Counted from the stretch's first letter, positions 8,255 through 18,230 are shown. The stretch: DNA of 64,000 nt from Rhizobiaceae bacterium (GCA_029212415.1 JARGOF010000010.1:1-64000); one strand, 5' to 3'. Made by a program: numbers and translations. The notes: generated from the sequence alone by a model not told the origin.

Positions 8255-10945
8255 ATGGATTGCATGGGCCCCAGTCGCTTGGAATATCTCTTCAATCCTC
8301 GTTCCCTGGCGGTCTTTGGCGCCAGTGATTCCGGTCGCTCGGTTGGCTCCAGGGTCTATATGAACCTGCTGGAAGCGGAATTTGACGGGCCAATCTTTCC
8401 GATCAATCCCAAATACAACAAAATCGGTGACAGGCATTGCTATTCCTCCATCGCCGACGTTGATGAGAAGGTCGATCTGGCAATCATCGCAACCCCGGCG
8501 GCGAGCGCAGCCGGGATTATCCGGCAATGCGGTCAGGCGGGCATTCGCAATGCTATTGTCCTGTCTGCAGGCTTTGGCGAATCGGGCGGCGAGGGCAAGG
8601 CACTGGACGCCGAATTGATGGAGGCGGCGCGGCAGAGCAATGTCCGTTTCATGGGCCCCAATTGTGTAGGGCTGGTGCGTCCCTGGCTCAACCTCAATGC
8701 CACATTTCTCAAATCGTCCACACCAAGTGGCGGTCTCGCACTGATTTCACAATCCGGTGCCCTGTGTTCAGCCATTTCCGATTGGGCCGAGCCGCATCAT
8801 CTGGGATTCTCCACGCTGTTTTCCATGGGGAATGCCTCCGACATCGGCTTTGGCGATGCGCTGAAATTCCTTGCCACAGACCCCAAAACCAAAGCAATTC
8901 TGCTTTATGTCGAGGGGGTTCGCCATGCCCGCTCCTTTATCAGTTCCCTGCGCCTGGCTGCCCGGCTCAAGCCGGTCGTGGTCCTCAAGGCCGGCCGTCA
9001 CGCGCAGAGTTCGAAAGCAGCCAATACCCATACCGGCGCCCTGATCGGTTCAGATGCTGTTTTTGATGCCGTGCTGGAGCGTGCCGGTGCGGTGCGGGTT
9101 GATTCCTTCGCCCAATTGTTTGCGGCAGCAGAGATCCTCTCTTCCAACACACGCGCCAGCGGCAACCGGTTGGGCATCATCACCAATGGCGGTGGTGCCG
9201 GCGTATTGGCTGCAGACCGGGCCTGTGATCTGCATGTCGACCTGCCGCAGCCAGATGCCAAGACACTCAGCACCCTCGACACGATACTGCCGGCCTATTG
9301 GTCAAAGGCCAATCCGGTGGACATTCTCGGTGACGCCCCGCCGGAGGTATTTGCCAGCGCCGTTACCGCCTGCCTCGCAGATCCGCAATTTGATGGTGTG
9401 CTTGTCATGCTGACACCGCAGGCCATGACGGATGCAAGCGCAGCGGCCCGCGCCGTGGTTGACGCTGTGCCAAGCCACAACAAAAAGCCGATCCTTGCCT
9501 GCTGGATGGGAGAAACGTCCGTTGCAGAGGCACGACAGATCCTCAGTGCAAACGGCATCGCCGATTTCCATACGCCGGAACTGGCCGTCGAAGCCTTCTC
9601 ACATCTTGCCAGACACGCACAGAACCGCAAGCTGGCGCTGCAGACACCGGACCCGCTTTCCCAAAACAATGTGCCGGATATCGACGGTGCACGCCGGATC
9701 ATCAGGGCAGCCCTTGCCGACAATCGGTCGATGCTCACGGACAATGAGTCGAAACAGATCCTCCAGGCGTTCGACATTCCGGTCAACCTGCCCCTGGTGG
9801 CCAACAGTCTGGCAGAAGCAATCGCTGCTGCAAAAAACCTTGGCTATCCCGTTGCCGTAAAAATCAATGCCACCGGAATCAGTCACAAGTCCGATGTCGG
9901 AGGCGTGCGGCTCAACATCAGGGACGACGATGGCCTGGCGGCGGCATGGTCGGAGGTCACCACGAATACAAAGGCCGCCGTGCCAGACGCGCAGATTCAT
10001 GGCGTCACGGTCGAATCGATGATCCAGACAAGACTGGGCCGTGAACTGCTGGTCGGCACCAGCCGCGATGCCGTATTCGGCCCAACCATCCTGTTCGGAG
10101 CCGGCGGCACATTGGTGGAAGTCCTGCGCGACAGCGCGGTATCACTGCCGCCACTCAACGAAGTGCTGGCCAACCGGCTGATTGATCGCACACGGGTCTC
10201 GCGCCTGCTGGCGGCTTTTCGTGACCAGCCTGCCGTGGACCGTAATGCGGTGGTTCAGGTCCTGCAGCAGATTTCCGACCTCCTTTGCGAACTGCCGGAG
10301 ATTGAAGAACTCGACATCAATCCGCTTTTTGCCGGTCCGGACGGGGTCATCGGCATGGATGCACGCATACGCGTCAGCGAACAGAAACCCGATACGGGTC
10401 GCTATGACCATATGGCCATCGTGCCTTACCCGCGCAATCTGGTGCAGACATTTGATCTTGGCGACGGAACGGTGCTGACCATCAGGCCGATCCGGCCCGA
10501 AGACGCCGAGAGTGAACAGAAATTCGTTCGCGATCTTTCCAGTCAGGTCAAGCAATTCCGCTTCATGTATACGCTCGACGAGCTGTCGCCGATCATGCTC
10601 GCGCGGTTTACCCAGATTGATTACGACCGTGAGATGGCGCTGGTGGCACTGACCGAGGAGGCCGGCAAGCCCGTGCAGCAGGGCGTTGCGCGATATGCCA
10701 TCAACCAGGATGAAAGAAGTTGTGAGTTTGCCATCGTGGTTTCCGACAGGCACCAGCATCGCGGCATAGGCACAAGACTGATGAAATCTCTCATGGATGC
10801 GGCCCGTTCCCATGGCCTTTCGGTCATGGAAGGAACGGTTCTTTCAACCAACAAGGACATGCTGCAACTCATGAGCGAGCTCGGATTTACCACCAAACGT
10901 GTGGATGAGGATCCATCACTTGTCGCTGTCGAGCGGCAACTTTAA
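8255..10945 (+). CDS. NDP-forming acyl-CoA synthetase-like protein fused to a C-terminal GNAT domain (Pat/YfiQ-like protein lysine acetyltransferase)
   Basis: 896 aa: CoA-binding domain (FNPRSLAVFGASD), succinyl-CoA ligase-like (THTGALIGSDAVFDAVLERAGAVRV), ATP-grasp (GYPVAVKINATGISHKSDVGGVRLN) and GNAT (VSDRHQHRGIGTRLMKSLMDAARSHG). Confidence 0.9.
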   Translation: MDCMGPSRLEYLFNPRSLAVFGASDSGRSVGSRVYMNLLEAEFDGPIFPINPKYNKIGDRHCYSSIADVDEKVDLAIIATPAASAAGIIRQCGQAGIRNAIVLSAGFGESGGEGKALDAELMEAARQSNVRFMGPNCVGLVRPWLNLNATFLKSSTPSGGLALISQSGALCSAISDWAEPHHLGFSTLFSMGNASDIGFGDALKFLATDPKTKAILLYVEGVRHARSFISSLRLAARLKPVVVLKAGRHAQSSKAANTHTGALIGSDAVFDAVLERAGAVRVDSFAQLFAAAEILSSNTRASGNRLGIITNGGGAGVLAADRACDLHVDLPQPDAKTLSTLDTILPAYWSKANPVDILGDAPPEVFASAVTACLADPQFDGVLVMLTPQAMTDASAAARAVVDAVPSHNKKPILACWMGETSVAEARQILSANGIADFHTPELAVEAFSHLARHAQNRKLALQTPDPLSQNNVPDIDGARRIIRAALADNRSMLTDNESKQILQAFDIPVNLPLVANSLAEAIAAAKNLGYPVAVKINATGISHKSDVGGVRLNIRDDDGLAAAWSEVTTNTKAAVPDAQIHGVTVESMIQTRLGRELLVGTSRDAVFGPTILFGAGGTLVEVLRDSAVSLPPLNEVLANRLIDRTRVSRLLAAFRDQPAVDRNAVVQVLQQISDLLCELPEIEELDINPLFAGPDGVIGMDARIRVSEQKPDTGRYDHMAIVPYPRNLVQTFDLGDGTVLTIRPIRPEDAESEQKFVRDLSSQVKQFRFMYTLDELSPIMLARFTQIDYDREMALVALTEEAGKPVQQGVARYAINQDERSCEFAIVVSDRHQHRGIGTRLMKSLMDAARSHGLSVMEGTVLSTNKDMLQLMSELGFTTKRVDEDPSLVAVERQL

Positions 10946-10961
10946 AGATCGGTCAGGAAAA

Positions 10962-11885
10962 ATGCTCGCCATAATCTCACACCCCGATTGCCTGATGCAT
11001 GATGCCGGTCAGCACCACCCCGAAGATGCAGGACGCCTTTATGCCATCAATGATCAGCTTATCGCCAGCGGCCTCGACATGCTCGTTGAGCATCATGATG
11101 CTCCGCTGGCCACTGTCGAACAGCTGTCACGGGCGCACGACCCGGCCTATGTAAGACGCATTTTTGACGTGGCGCCCAGCGTGGGAGCAATTGAAATTGA
11201 CGGCGATACCGTCATGACACCCCATTCACTTGCCGCCGCACGCAGGGCAGCCGGCGCCGGCATTCTGGGTGTAGACATGATCGTCAAGGGTGATGCCAAT
11301 CCGGTTTTCTGTGCCATTCGTCCACCCGGCCATCACGCCGAATATGACAAGGCCATGGGTTTTTGCCTGTTCAACAATATTGCTGTTGCCGCTGCCCATG
11401 CGCTTGAGACCTATGGCTTGCAGCGCATCGCCATTGTCGATTTCGATGTGCATCATGGCAATGGCACCGAAGATATTTTCGCCAGAGATGAAAGGGTCCT
11501 GTTCTGTTCAAGTTTCCAGCACCCGTTCTATCCCAATACGGGCTTTGATTCCGATACACAGAACCTGGTTGATGTCGCGCTTCCAAGCGGCACGACCGGG
11601 CCGGCATTTCGCCGCGCAATCGCCGAGCGGTGGTTTCCGGCTCTGAACGCATTCAAGCCGGAATTTCTCTTCATTTCAGCGGGCTTTGATGCCCATGTTC
11701 TGGATGAAATGTCCGGGCTTGGTCTGGTTGAGGCGGATTATGGCTGGATCACTGCAGAACTCAGTTCGATCGCCGAAACCCACAGCCAGGGACGCATACT
11801 CTCCATGCTGGAAGGCGGCTATGACCATGGCGCGCTGGCCAGAAGCGTTGTCAGTCATCTCAAGGCTCTGATGCATCTGAGCTGA
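10962..11885 (+). CDS. Histone deacetylase family protein (acetoin utilisation / acetylpolyamine amidohydrolase-like)
   Basis: HDAC motifs IRPPGHHAEYDKAMGFCLFNNIAVAA, IVDFDVHHGNGTEDIF, FISAGFDAH, LEGGYD. Start at ATG 10962. Confidence 0.93.
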   Translation: MLAIISHPDCLMHDAGQHHPEDAGRLYAINDQLIASGLDMLVEHHDAPLATVEQLSRAHDPAYVRRIFDVAPSVGAIEIDGDTVMTPHSLAAARRAAGAGILGVDMIVKGDANPVFCAIRPPGHHAEYDKAMGFCLFNNIAVAAAHALETYGLQRIAIVDFDVHHGNGTEDIFARDERVLFCSSFQHPFYPNTGFDSDTQNLVDVALPSGTTGPAFRRAIAERWFPALNAFKPEFLFISAGFDAHVLDEMSGLGLVEADYGWITAELSSIAETHSQGRILSMLEGGYDHGALARSVVSHLKALMHLS

Positions 11886-11938
11886 CGGAAACGTCTGTCC
11901 GGAATGCGGCTAGGACACTAAAGACCCGCTGGCATCCC

Positions 11939-12844
11939 TCAGCGGCCATATCTTTCTTCCAGCACTTTGGCGACCTGCTCGGCAAATCGTGCGACGGCAA
12001 CCGGCAATGTGCGGTCACGCAACTGACCCATATAGAGAAGGCCCAAGGGAACATCGCGTTCATCCACCGGCCGTATGGCGACCCCCGGAACCGTATTGGC
12101 CTGAGGAAGACCAATCGGAATCTGAAACGATATGATGCCCTCCTCAACGGCATGGGAGCGCAGGAACTCGAAACTGTCCGACTCGACAACCGCCTCGAAA
12201 GGCAGGTTGGAGTTGATCAGGGCGGTATCGATAATGTGCCTGACGCCATAACTGCGGGTTGGCAGAGCCACAGGATATTGCAGACACTCCTTGAGGCGGA
12301 TCGTATCGCCTGCCGTCAGTGGATGATCTTCGGGCATGACTGCGTATAGCGGCTGGGGCACGGACAATATCGTATGAAATTCGGCCATGCGGATGGGTTC
12401 GAAGACCAGCGCCAGATCAGCCGTGTGATCCACAAGCGCCTGCTCGGCTGCTGCCCGGTCGCGCAGGTGTACCCGAAAATTGACCCCCGGATGCTCACGG
12501 CGATAGCGGGTGATCTGTTCCGGCAGGAAAAACGGCAGCAGCGCCTGACTGCAGGCAATGGAAACAGTGCCGCGGCGAACACCCGACAAATCCGCAATCT
12601 GGGATTTTACCCTTTCCATATCGGAAATCTGGTTGCGGATGTGATGGATCAATATTTCGCCCGCACTGCTCAGGCGCACACCGCGCGGCAGCCGTTCGAA
12701 AATCTGCACGCCCAGTTCGTCTTCCATTGCCAGAATGCGGCGGTTGAGCGCTGTGGACGTCAAAGCCAGCATTTCTGCTGCCTTGCGGATCGATCCTGCC
12801 CGCGCAATGGCATCCACATAGCGAAGTGTGGTGAGGTGTCTCAT
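11939..12844 (-). CDS. LysR-family transcriptional regulator
   Basis: N-terminal wHTH (MRHLTTLRYVDAIARAGSIRKAAEMLALTSTALNRRILAMEDELGVQIFERLPRGVRLSSAGE); divergent from the biuret operon. Confidence 0.92.
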   Translation of the reverse strand: MRHLTTLRYVDAIARAGSIRKAAEMLALTSTALNRRILAMEDELGVQIFERLPRGVRLSSAGEILIHHIRNQISDMERVKSQIADLSGVRRGTVSIACSQALLPFFLPEQITRYRREHPGVNFRVHLRDRAAAEQALVDHTADLALVFEPIRMAEFHTILSVPQPLYAVMPEDHPLTAGDTIRLKECLQYPVALPTRSYGVRHIIDTALINSNLPFEAVVESDSFEFLRSHAVEEGIISFQIPIGLPQANTVPGVAIRPVDERDVPLGLLYMGQLRDRTLPVAVARFAEQVAKVLEERYGR

Positions 12845-12860
12845 GCGGCAACCTTTCGTA

Positions 12861-12900
12861 GTGCTGCATTTTTTGCAGCACATTGCTGCGAATATAGCAG
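12861..12900. promoter_or_regulatory. Two candidate LysR (T-N11-A) binding boxes in the divergent intergenic region
   Basis: GTGCTGCA-TTTTT-TGCAGCAC (12861-12881) contains TGC-N7-GCA; CTGC-GAATATA-GCAG (12886-12900) contains a second TGC-N7-GCA; dyad centres are 22 bp apart. Confidence 0.6.
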
Positions 12901-13055
12901 AAGACAGATGCAATGCTAGCGGTGCACAGTCCGGCCAGATGCTGAAACGAGCGTCTGGTGAAACGAAACTCGGGGGCACCGCGACCCTGATCACCCGGCA
13001 CATTCGTTGAAGCGACAGGATTTGACCGCCGGATCAGGGCAGAGGCAGCGTTACC

Positions 13056-13733
13056 ATGACAACCATTCCTGCAGATCCCTATGCCTGGCCCTTCAATGGA
13101 GATCTCAGACCCGATAACACGGCGCTTGTCGTCATTGACATGCAGACCGATTTTTGCGGCGAGGGCGGATATGTGGACGCCATGGGATATGATCTGAGCT
13201 TTACCAGAGCTCCTATCGAACCCATCAGTACCGTACTCTCGGCCATGCGCGAAAAAGGTTATCACATCATCCATACCCGCGAGGGACACCGGCCGGACCT
13301 GTCGGACCTTCCGGCCAACAAGCGCTGGCGTTCACAACAGATTGGCGCCGGCATCGGTGATGCGGGCCCCTGCGGCAAAATCCTTGTGCGCGGGGAAGCT
13401 GGGTGGGAGATCATCGCGGAACTGGCGCCGCTTGCAGGCGAACCCATCATCGACAAGCCGGGCAAGGGCAGCTTCTGCGCGACCGATCTGGAATTGCTTC
13501 TGCGTACGCGTCGCATAGACAATCTGGTTCTGACCGGCATCACCACGGATGTCTGTGTGCATACAACCATGCGCGAGGCCAATGATCGCGGCTTTGAATG
13601 CCTCATTTTGGAAGATTGTTGCGGAGCGACGGATCCCGGCAATCATGCCGCCGCGATCAAGATGGTCAAAATGCAGGGCGGCGTCTTCGGTTCCATATCC
13701 GACAGCAGCAGCTTTGTGAAAGCATTGCCATGA
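13056..13733 (+). CDS. biuH: Biuret hydrolase (isochorismatase-fold cysteine hydrolase)
   Basis: [40 protein letters not shown]...[11 protein letters not shown]...[38 protein letters not shown] closely resembles Rhizobium BiuH as I recall it; Asp/Lys/Cys triad present; followed by allophanate hydrolase. Confidence 0.88.
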   Translation: MTTIPADPYAWPFNGDLRPDNTALVVIDMQTDFCGEGGYVDAMGYDLSFTRAPIEPISTVLSAMREKGYHIIHTREGHRPDLSDLPANKRWRSQQIGAGIGDAGPCGKILVRGEAGWEIIAELAPLAGEPIIDKPGKGSFCATDLELLLRTRRIDNLVLTGITTDVCVHTTMREANDRGFECLILEDCCGATDPGNHAAAIKMVKMQGGVFGSISDSSSFVKALP

Positions 13734-14431
13734 GCATGCCTCAAGCCGCGCGCACCGACACCGGCCAACGCCCGGTCCAGGCCACACCCTTTCCCTTTTT
13801 GCTCGACCCATCCTCGGCAGCGCTCATCGTGATCGATATGCAGCGGGACTTTGTCGAGGCCGGTGGATTTGGCGAAACCCTCGGCAATGATATCACACCC
13901 TGTCAGGCGATCGTGCCGATCGTTCGGCAATTGCTGAAGGGGTTTCGCGCGGCGAAGCTGACCATCATTCACACCCGGGAATGCCATCAGCCGGACCTGT
14001 CGGATTGTCCGCCTGCCAAACGCAACCGCGGCACGCCGAGCCTGCGCATCGGTGATCACGGACCCCTGGGGCGCATTCTGATCGATGGCGAACCGGGCGC
14101 CGAGATTGTCCCGGACCTTGAGCCCATAGCCGGCGAAATAGTGATCGCCAAGCCTGGAAAAGGTGCTTTTTACGCAACAGATCTTCAGCAGATTTTGCAA
14201 CAGCGCGCGATTACCCAGCTTGTTTTTGCCGGTGTGACCACGGAGGTCTGCGTCCAGACCACCATGCGCGAGGCCAATGACCGGGGTTTTGAATGCCTGC
14301 TCGCGCAGGATGCCACCGCAAGCTATTTCCCGCATTTCAAACAGTCGGCCATCACCATGATGACCGCCCAGGGCGCCATCGTCGGCTGGGCCGCTGACAC
14401 CGCAGACATATTGGCAGCCTTCCATGAATAA
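13730..14431 (+). CDS. Second isochorismatase-fold cysteine hydrolase (BiuH paralogue; candidate triuret hydrolase)
   Basis: VIDMQRDF / [12 protein letters not shown] / [27 protein letters not shown] 4-bp overlap with biuH. Start at ATG 13730. Confidence 0.85.
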   Translation: MSMPQAARTDTGQRPVQATPFPFLLDPSSAALIVIDMQRDFVEAGGFGETLGNDITPCQAIVPIVRQLLKGFRAAKLTIIHTRECHQPDLSDCPPAKRNRGTPSLRIGDHGPLGRILIDGEPGAEIVPDLEPIAGEIVIAKPGKGAFYATDLQQILQQRAITQLVFAGVTTEVCVQTTMREANDRGFECLLAQDATASYFPHFKQSAITMMTAQGAIVGWAADTADILAAFHE

Positions 14432-14798
14432 AGCGCTTCTCGTTCCCAATTTGCTTGAAAACGGCTGGCAGGACCTGCCGTTTGAACCTTTCCGTCCCGG
14501 CGTCGAAATCTGTGAACTGGTGGCAGGCTGGCCGCGGCTGGCGCTGCTTAAATATGAACCGGGCGCAAGCGTGCCGCGCCACCGCCATACAGGTCTTGAA
14601 ACCATATTGGTCCTGTCCGGCGCCCAGAGCGACGAGAACGGAGCCAGCCGTGCTGGCGCATTGATCGCAAATCCAACCGGTTCACAGCATTCCGTCTGGT
14701 CAGACGAAGGCTGCGTCGTGCTCATCCAATGGGAAAAACCAATCGAAATACTGGATGAACCCGAAACAACCACAGACGGGACGACCGACAATGCTTGA
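14424..14798 (+). CDS. Cupin domain protein (ChrR-cupin-like)
   Basis: [23 protein letters not shown] ... [15 protein letters not shown] cupin motifs; overlaps both neighbouring genes by 8 bp. Confidence 0.82.
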   Translation: MNKALLVPNLLENGWQDLPFEPFRPGVEICELVAGWPRLALLKYEPGASVPRHRHTGLETILVLSGAQSDENGASRAGALIANPTGSQHSVWSDEGCVVLIQWEKPIEILDEPETTTDGTTDNA

Positions 14799-16599
14799 CC
14801 TGCCTTTCGACATCGCATCTCTCCATTCTGCCTATGAAAGCGGGATCAGTGCGCAAGCAATCATTGCCGAATGTTATCGTCGCATTGCTGCTGTCAATGA
14901 TCCCGGCATTTTTATCCATCTCATCAGCAAACAGGAACTACTGGCCGAGGCTCAGGTGCTCGGATCCTTTGATGCACAGGCCAAACCGCTGTGGGGCATC
15001 CCCTTTGTGATCAAGGACAATATTGACGCCGCAGGCAAACCCACCACCGCCGCCTGCCCGGACTACGCCTATGTGGCCGAGGAAGATGCCTTTTTGGTCA
15101 GCGCACTGCGCCAGGCCGGGGCGCTGTTGATCGGCAAGACCAACCTCGATCAATTCGCAACCGGCCTGGTGGGTGTGCGCACACCCTATCCGGCGCCGAG
15201 AAATGCAATTGATCCGCTGGTTGTGCCGGGCGGCTCTAGCGGCGGCTCAGCTGTTGCGGTCGCCCATGGCATTGTCAGCTTCTCGCTGGGTACGGACACG
15301 GCCGGTTCCGGCCGGGTGCCGGCCGCCCTCAACAATATCGTCGGCCTCAAGCCAACCCTCGGTGCATTGTCGGCCAGCGGCGTGGTTCCGGCCTGCAGAA
15401 CCCTTGATACCGTATCGATCTTTGCTCTGGATGTGGAAGATGCCTGGCAGGTCTTCCAGGTGGCCTGCGCCTATGATGCGGCGGATTCCTTTTCCCGGCC
15501 GATTGCAGCCCCTGGCCTGGCATCCTTGCCACAGAAATTCTCTGTCGGGGTGCCGAGCAAGGAAAGCATCCGTTTTTTTGGTGATGATATTCAGGCGCAA
15601 TCATTTTCTGCTGCGTTGCGTTCCATCGAGGATCTGGGCGGCCGTATCGTCGAAATCGATTTCGAGCCATTTTATGAAATCGCCGGGTTGCTCTATGCCG
15701 GCAGCTGGGTTGCCGAGCGCTATACCGTCATCGAAGACTATCTCAAAGCCAGTCCGGAGAGTATTTTCCCGGTCACAAGGACCATTATCGGCAAGGCCGA
15801 GTCCTTTTCCGCCGCCGATGCCTTTCGCGATACCTATCGTCTGGCCGATCTGAAGCGAAGGGTTGCGCCGGCACTGGCATCCGTCGACCTTCTGTGTGTC
15901 CCGACGATACCGACCTTCTGTACCTTGGCCGACCTGGAAGCCGATCCGATCGGGCCCAACAATCAGCTTGGTACCTACACGAATTTCGTCAATCTTCTGG
16001 ATATGTGCGGCATTGCAGTGCCTGTCGCAAACCGCGCTGACGGAAGACCGGGCAGCGTCACCATTCTGGCCGGAAAGGGTGAAGATGCAAAACCTGCCGC
16101 CCTTGCCAGCGCTCTGCATCAACAGTCCGGCAGCCAGCTTGGCGCGACATCGTGGCGATTGCCGCCCGCTCCATCGGCCAGCGAGACGCTTGAAAGCGAT
16201 GAAATTGCCATCGCGGCGGTGGGCGCCCATATGTCCGGGCTGCCGCTGAACGGCGACCTGACCCGGCTGGACGGCCGCTTCATCAAGGCTGCAAGAACGG
16301 TGCCCGATTATCGCCTCTATGCCCTGGCCGGCGGACCACCTCATCGCCCGGGCCTGATGCGCGATGAAGGCGGGGCCTCCATAGAACTGGAAATATGGGC
16401 GCTGCCCCTGCGCAACTTCGGTTCCTTCATGAAAGGCATTCCGTCGCCGCTCGGCATTGGCACGGTGGAGCTTGAAAACGGCGAGACCGTCAATGGCTTC
16501 ATCTGCGAGGCCAGCGGCCTTGCCGGTGCCCGCGACATAACGCCATTCGGCGGCTGGCGCAGCTACCTTTTGGACCAGACGACTTCAGTACGTGATTGA
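14791..16599 (+). CDS. atzF: Allophanate hydrolase
   Basis: Amidase-signature domain (GIPFVIKDNIDAAGKPTTAACPDYAY, VVPGGSSGGSAVAVAHGIVSFSLGTDTAGSGRVPAALNNIVGLKPT) plus AtzF-type C-terminal domain (VGAHMSGLPLNGDL...GIPSPLGIGTVELENG). Start at ATG 14791. Confidence 0.92.
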   Translation: MLDLPFDIASLHSAYESGISAQAIIAECYRRIAAVNDPGIFIHLISKQELLAEAQVLGSFDAQAKPLWGIPFVIKDNIDAAGKPTTAACPDYAYVAEEDAFLVSALRQAGALLIGKTNLDQFATGLVGVRTPYPAPRNAIDPLVVPGGSSGGSAVAVAHGIVSFSLGTDTAGSGRVPAALNNIVGLKPTLGALSASGVVPACRTLDTVSIFALDVEDAWQVFQVACAYDAADSFSRPIAAPGLASLPQKFSVGVPSKESIRFFGDDIQAQSFSAALRSIEDLGGRIVEIDFEPFYEIAGLLYAGSWVAERYTVIEDYLKASPESIFPVTRTIIGKAESFSAADAFRDTYRLADLKRRVAPALASVDLLCVPTIPTFCTLADLEADPIGPNNQLGTYTNFVNLLDMCGIAVPVANRADGRPGSVTILAGKGEDAKPAALASALHQQSGSQLGATSWRLPPAPSASETLESDEIAIAAVGAHMSGLPLNGDLTRLDGRFIKAARTVPDYRLYALAGGPPHRPGLMRDEGGASIELEIWALPLRNFGSFMKGIPSPLGIGTVELENGETVNGFICEASGLAGARDITPFGGWRSYLLDQTTSVRD

Positions 16600-16625
16600 A
16601 ATGCAACCTTTGAAAGGGACATGAC

Positions 16626-18230
16626 ATGGAAAGACGTGATTTTCTCAAGAGCACCCTGGCTGTATCTGCCGCCACATTGCCGTTCCTGCGATCCTTGCCC
16701 GCCAGCGCTGCGCCATCCGGCACGATCGTCGTGGCCATGGGCCAGACGATCAACAGTCTGGATCTTCATCGAAAGGGCACCAACCGGCCCAGCTATCAGG
16801 TCGCTGTGAATGTCTATGACCGTCTCGTCAGCTTCGGCACAAAGACAACCGAAGACGGCGGACTTTATTATGACTATTCCGTCATCAAGCCGGAAGTGGC
16901 CGAAAGCTGGGACGTCACGCCCGACGGCAAGGCCATCATCTTCAAGCTGAAGCCCCATGGCCTCTTCCATGATGGATCTCCCATCACGGCCCATGATGTC
17001 AAATGGTCCTTTGACCGCGCCGTCACATTGGGTGGTTTTCCTGCCGTTCAGATGAAAGCCGGGTCACTGGAAAGTCCGGACCAGTTTGAAGTGGTCGATG
17101 ACCTGACATTCAAGGTCAATCTGATCAGGCCCTCAAAACTGACCCTGCCAGATCTTGCCGTTCCGGTTCCCATGATCATCAATTCAAAGGTCGCAAAGAG
17201 CAAGGCGACAACCGACGATCCATGGGCAACAGAATATCTGCACACCACCCCCGCAGGTTCGGGCGCCTACAAGGTCGAAAGATGGGATCCCGGCCAGCAG
17301 CTTGTCTATAGCGCCAATGAAAACTGGACATCCGGACCACCGCCTGCCGTCAAACGGGTTATCGTGCGCGAAGTTCCAAGTCCTGCAACACGCCGGGCGC
17401 TTTTTGAACGCGGCGATATCCAGGTCAATTTCGACATGCCCAACAAGGATTCCAAGGAGCTTTCCGGGGTCGAGGGCCTGCGCATTGATTCATCAGCCAT
17501 CGAAAACTCGATCTATTGCCTGAACCCCAATCTCGCCTTTGAGCCTTTCAAGGACAAACGGGTACGCCAGGCCATAGCGATGGCTGTGCCCTATGAGGAT
17601 GTTTTCCAGGCCGCCGCCTATGGCCGGGGCATACCCATGTGGGGTGGTTCGTCAGCCACGCCATCAGATATCGCCTGGCCGCAGCCATTTCCCTATTCCA
17701 CCGATCTGGACAAGGCCAGGGCGCTGCTGGCGGAAGCCGGCTACGCAGATGGTTTTGACGTGCCGCTTTCAATTGCTCTTGATCAGTCGGACTGGATGGA
17801 ACCCACAGCACTGCTGATCCAGGAAAATCTGAACAAGATCGGCATCAGAACAACGATCGAGAAAATACCGGGGGCCAACTGGCGCACGGCGTCGCTGGTC
17901 GAAAAGCGGCTTCCCCTGCATCTGGAGACATTCGGGGGCTGGCTCAACTACCCCTGCTACTATTTCTTCTGGGCCTATCAGGACGGCCATCTGTTCAATT
18001 CCTCCAACTACCGCAATGAGGAAATTGAGACATTGACCAATGAAACCCTGCACATGGAAGTGGACCATCCCGACTATGCGCCAAAGATCAAGCGCATGAT
18101 CGAAATTGTCTGGGATGAAGTGCCGCGCATTGCCCTGTTCCAACCCGCACTCAATGTCGGCACACGAGACATGGGGGGGTACGAATACTGGTTCCACCGC
18201 CAGTTGGACGCCCGCAAGTTCAAGGCGTAA
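16626..18230 (+). CDS. ABC transporter substrate-binding protein (SBP_bac_5 type) with Tat-type signal
   Basis: MERRDFLKSTLAVSAATLPFLRSLPASA Tat-like signal; family 5 motifs (SYQVAVNVYDRLV, VAESWDVTPDGKAIIFKLKPHGLFHDGSPITAHDVKWSFDRA). Confidence 0.92.
   Translation: MERRDFLKSTLAVSAATLPFLRSLPASAAPSGTIVVAMGQTINSLDLHRKGTNRPSYQVAVNVYDRLVSFGTKTTEDGGLYYDYSVIKPEVAESWDVTPDGKAIIFKLKPHGLFHDGSPITAHDVKWSFDRAVTLGGFPAVQMKAGSLESPDQFEVVDDLTFKVNLIRPSKLTLPDLAVPVPMIINSKVAKSKATTDDPWATEYLHTTPAGSGAYKVERWDPGQQLVYSANENWTSGPPPAVKRVIVREVPSPATRRALFERGDIQVNFDMPNKDSKELSGVEGLRIDSSAIENSIYCLNPNLAFEPFKDKRVRQAIAMAVPYEDVFQAAAYGRGIPMWGGSSATPSDIAWPQPFPYSTDLDKARALLAEAGYADGFDVPLSIALDQSDWMEPTALLIQENLNKIGIRTTIEKIPGANWRTASLVEKRLPLHLETFGGWLNYPCYYFFWAYQDGHLFNSSNYRNEEIETLTNETLHMEVDHPDYAPKIKRMIEIVWDEVPRIALFQPALNVGTRDMGGYEYWFHRQLDARKFKA

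Noticed and set aside
11924-11945. CCGCTG...CAGCGG stem at the end of the lysR gene
   Set aside because: Only 6 bp and overlaps the lysR stop codon; no U-tract, too weak to call a terminator
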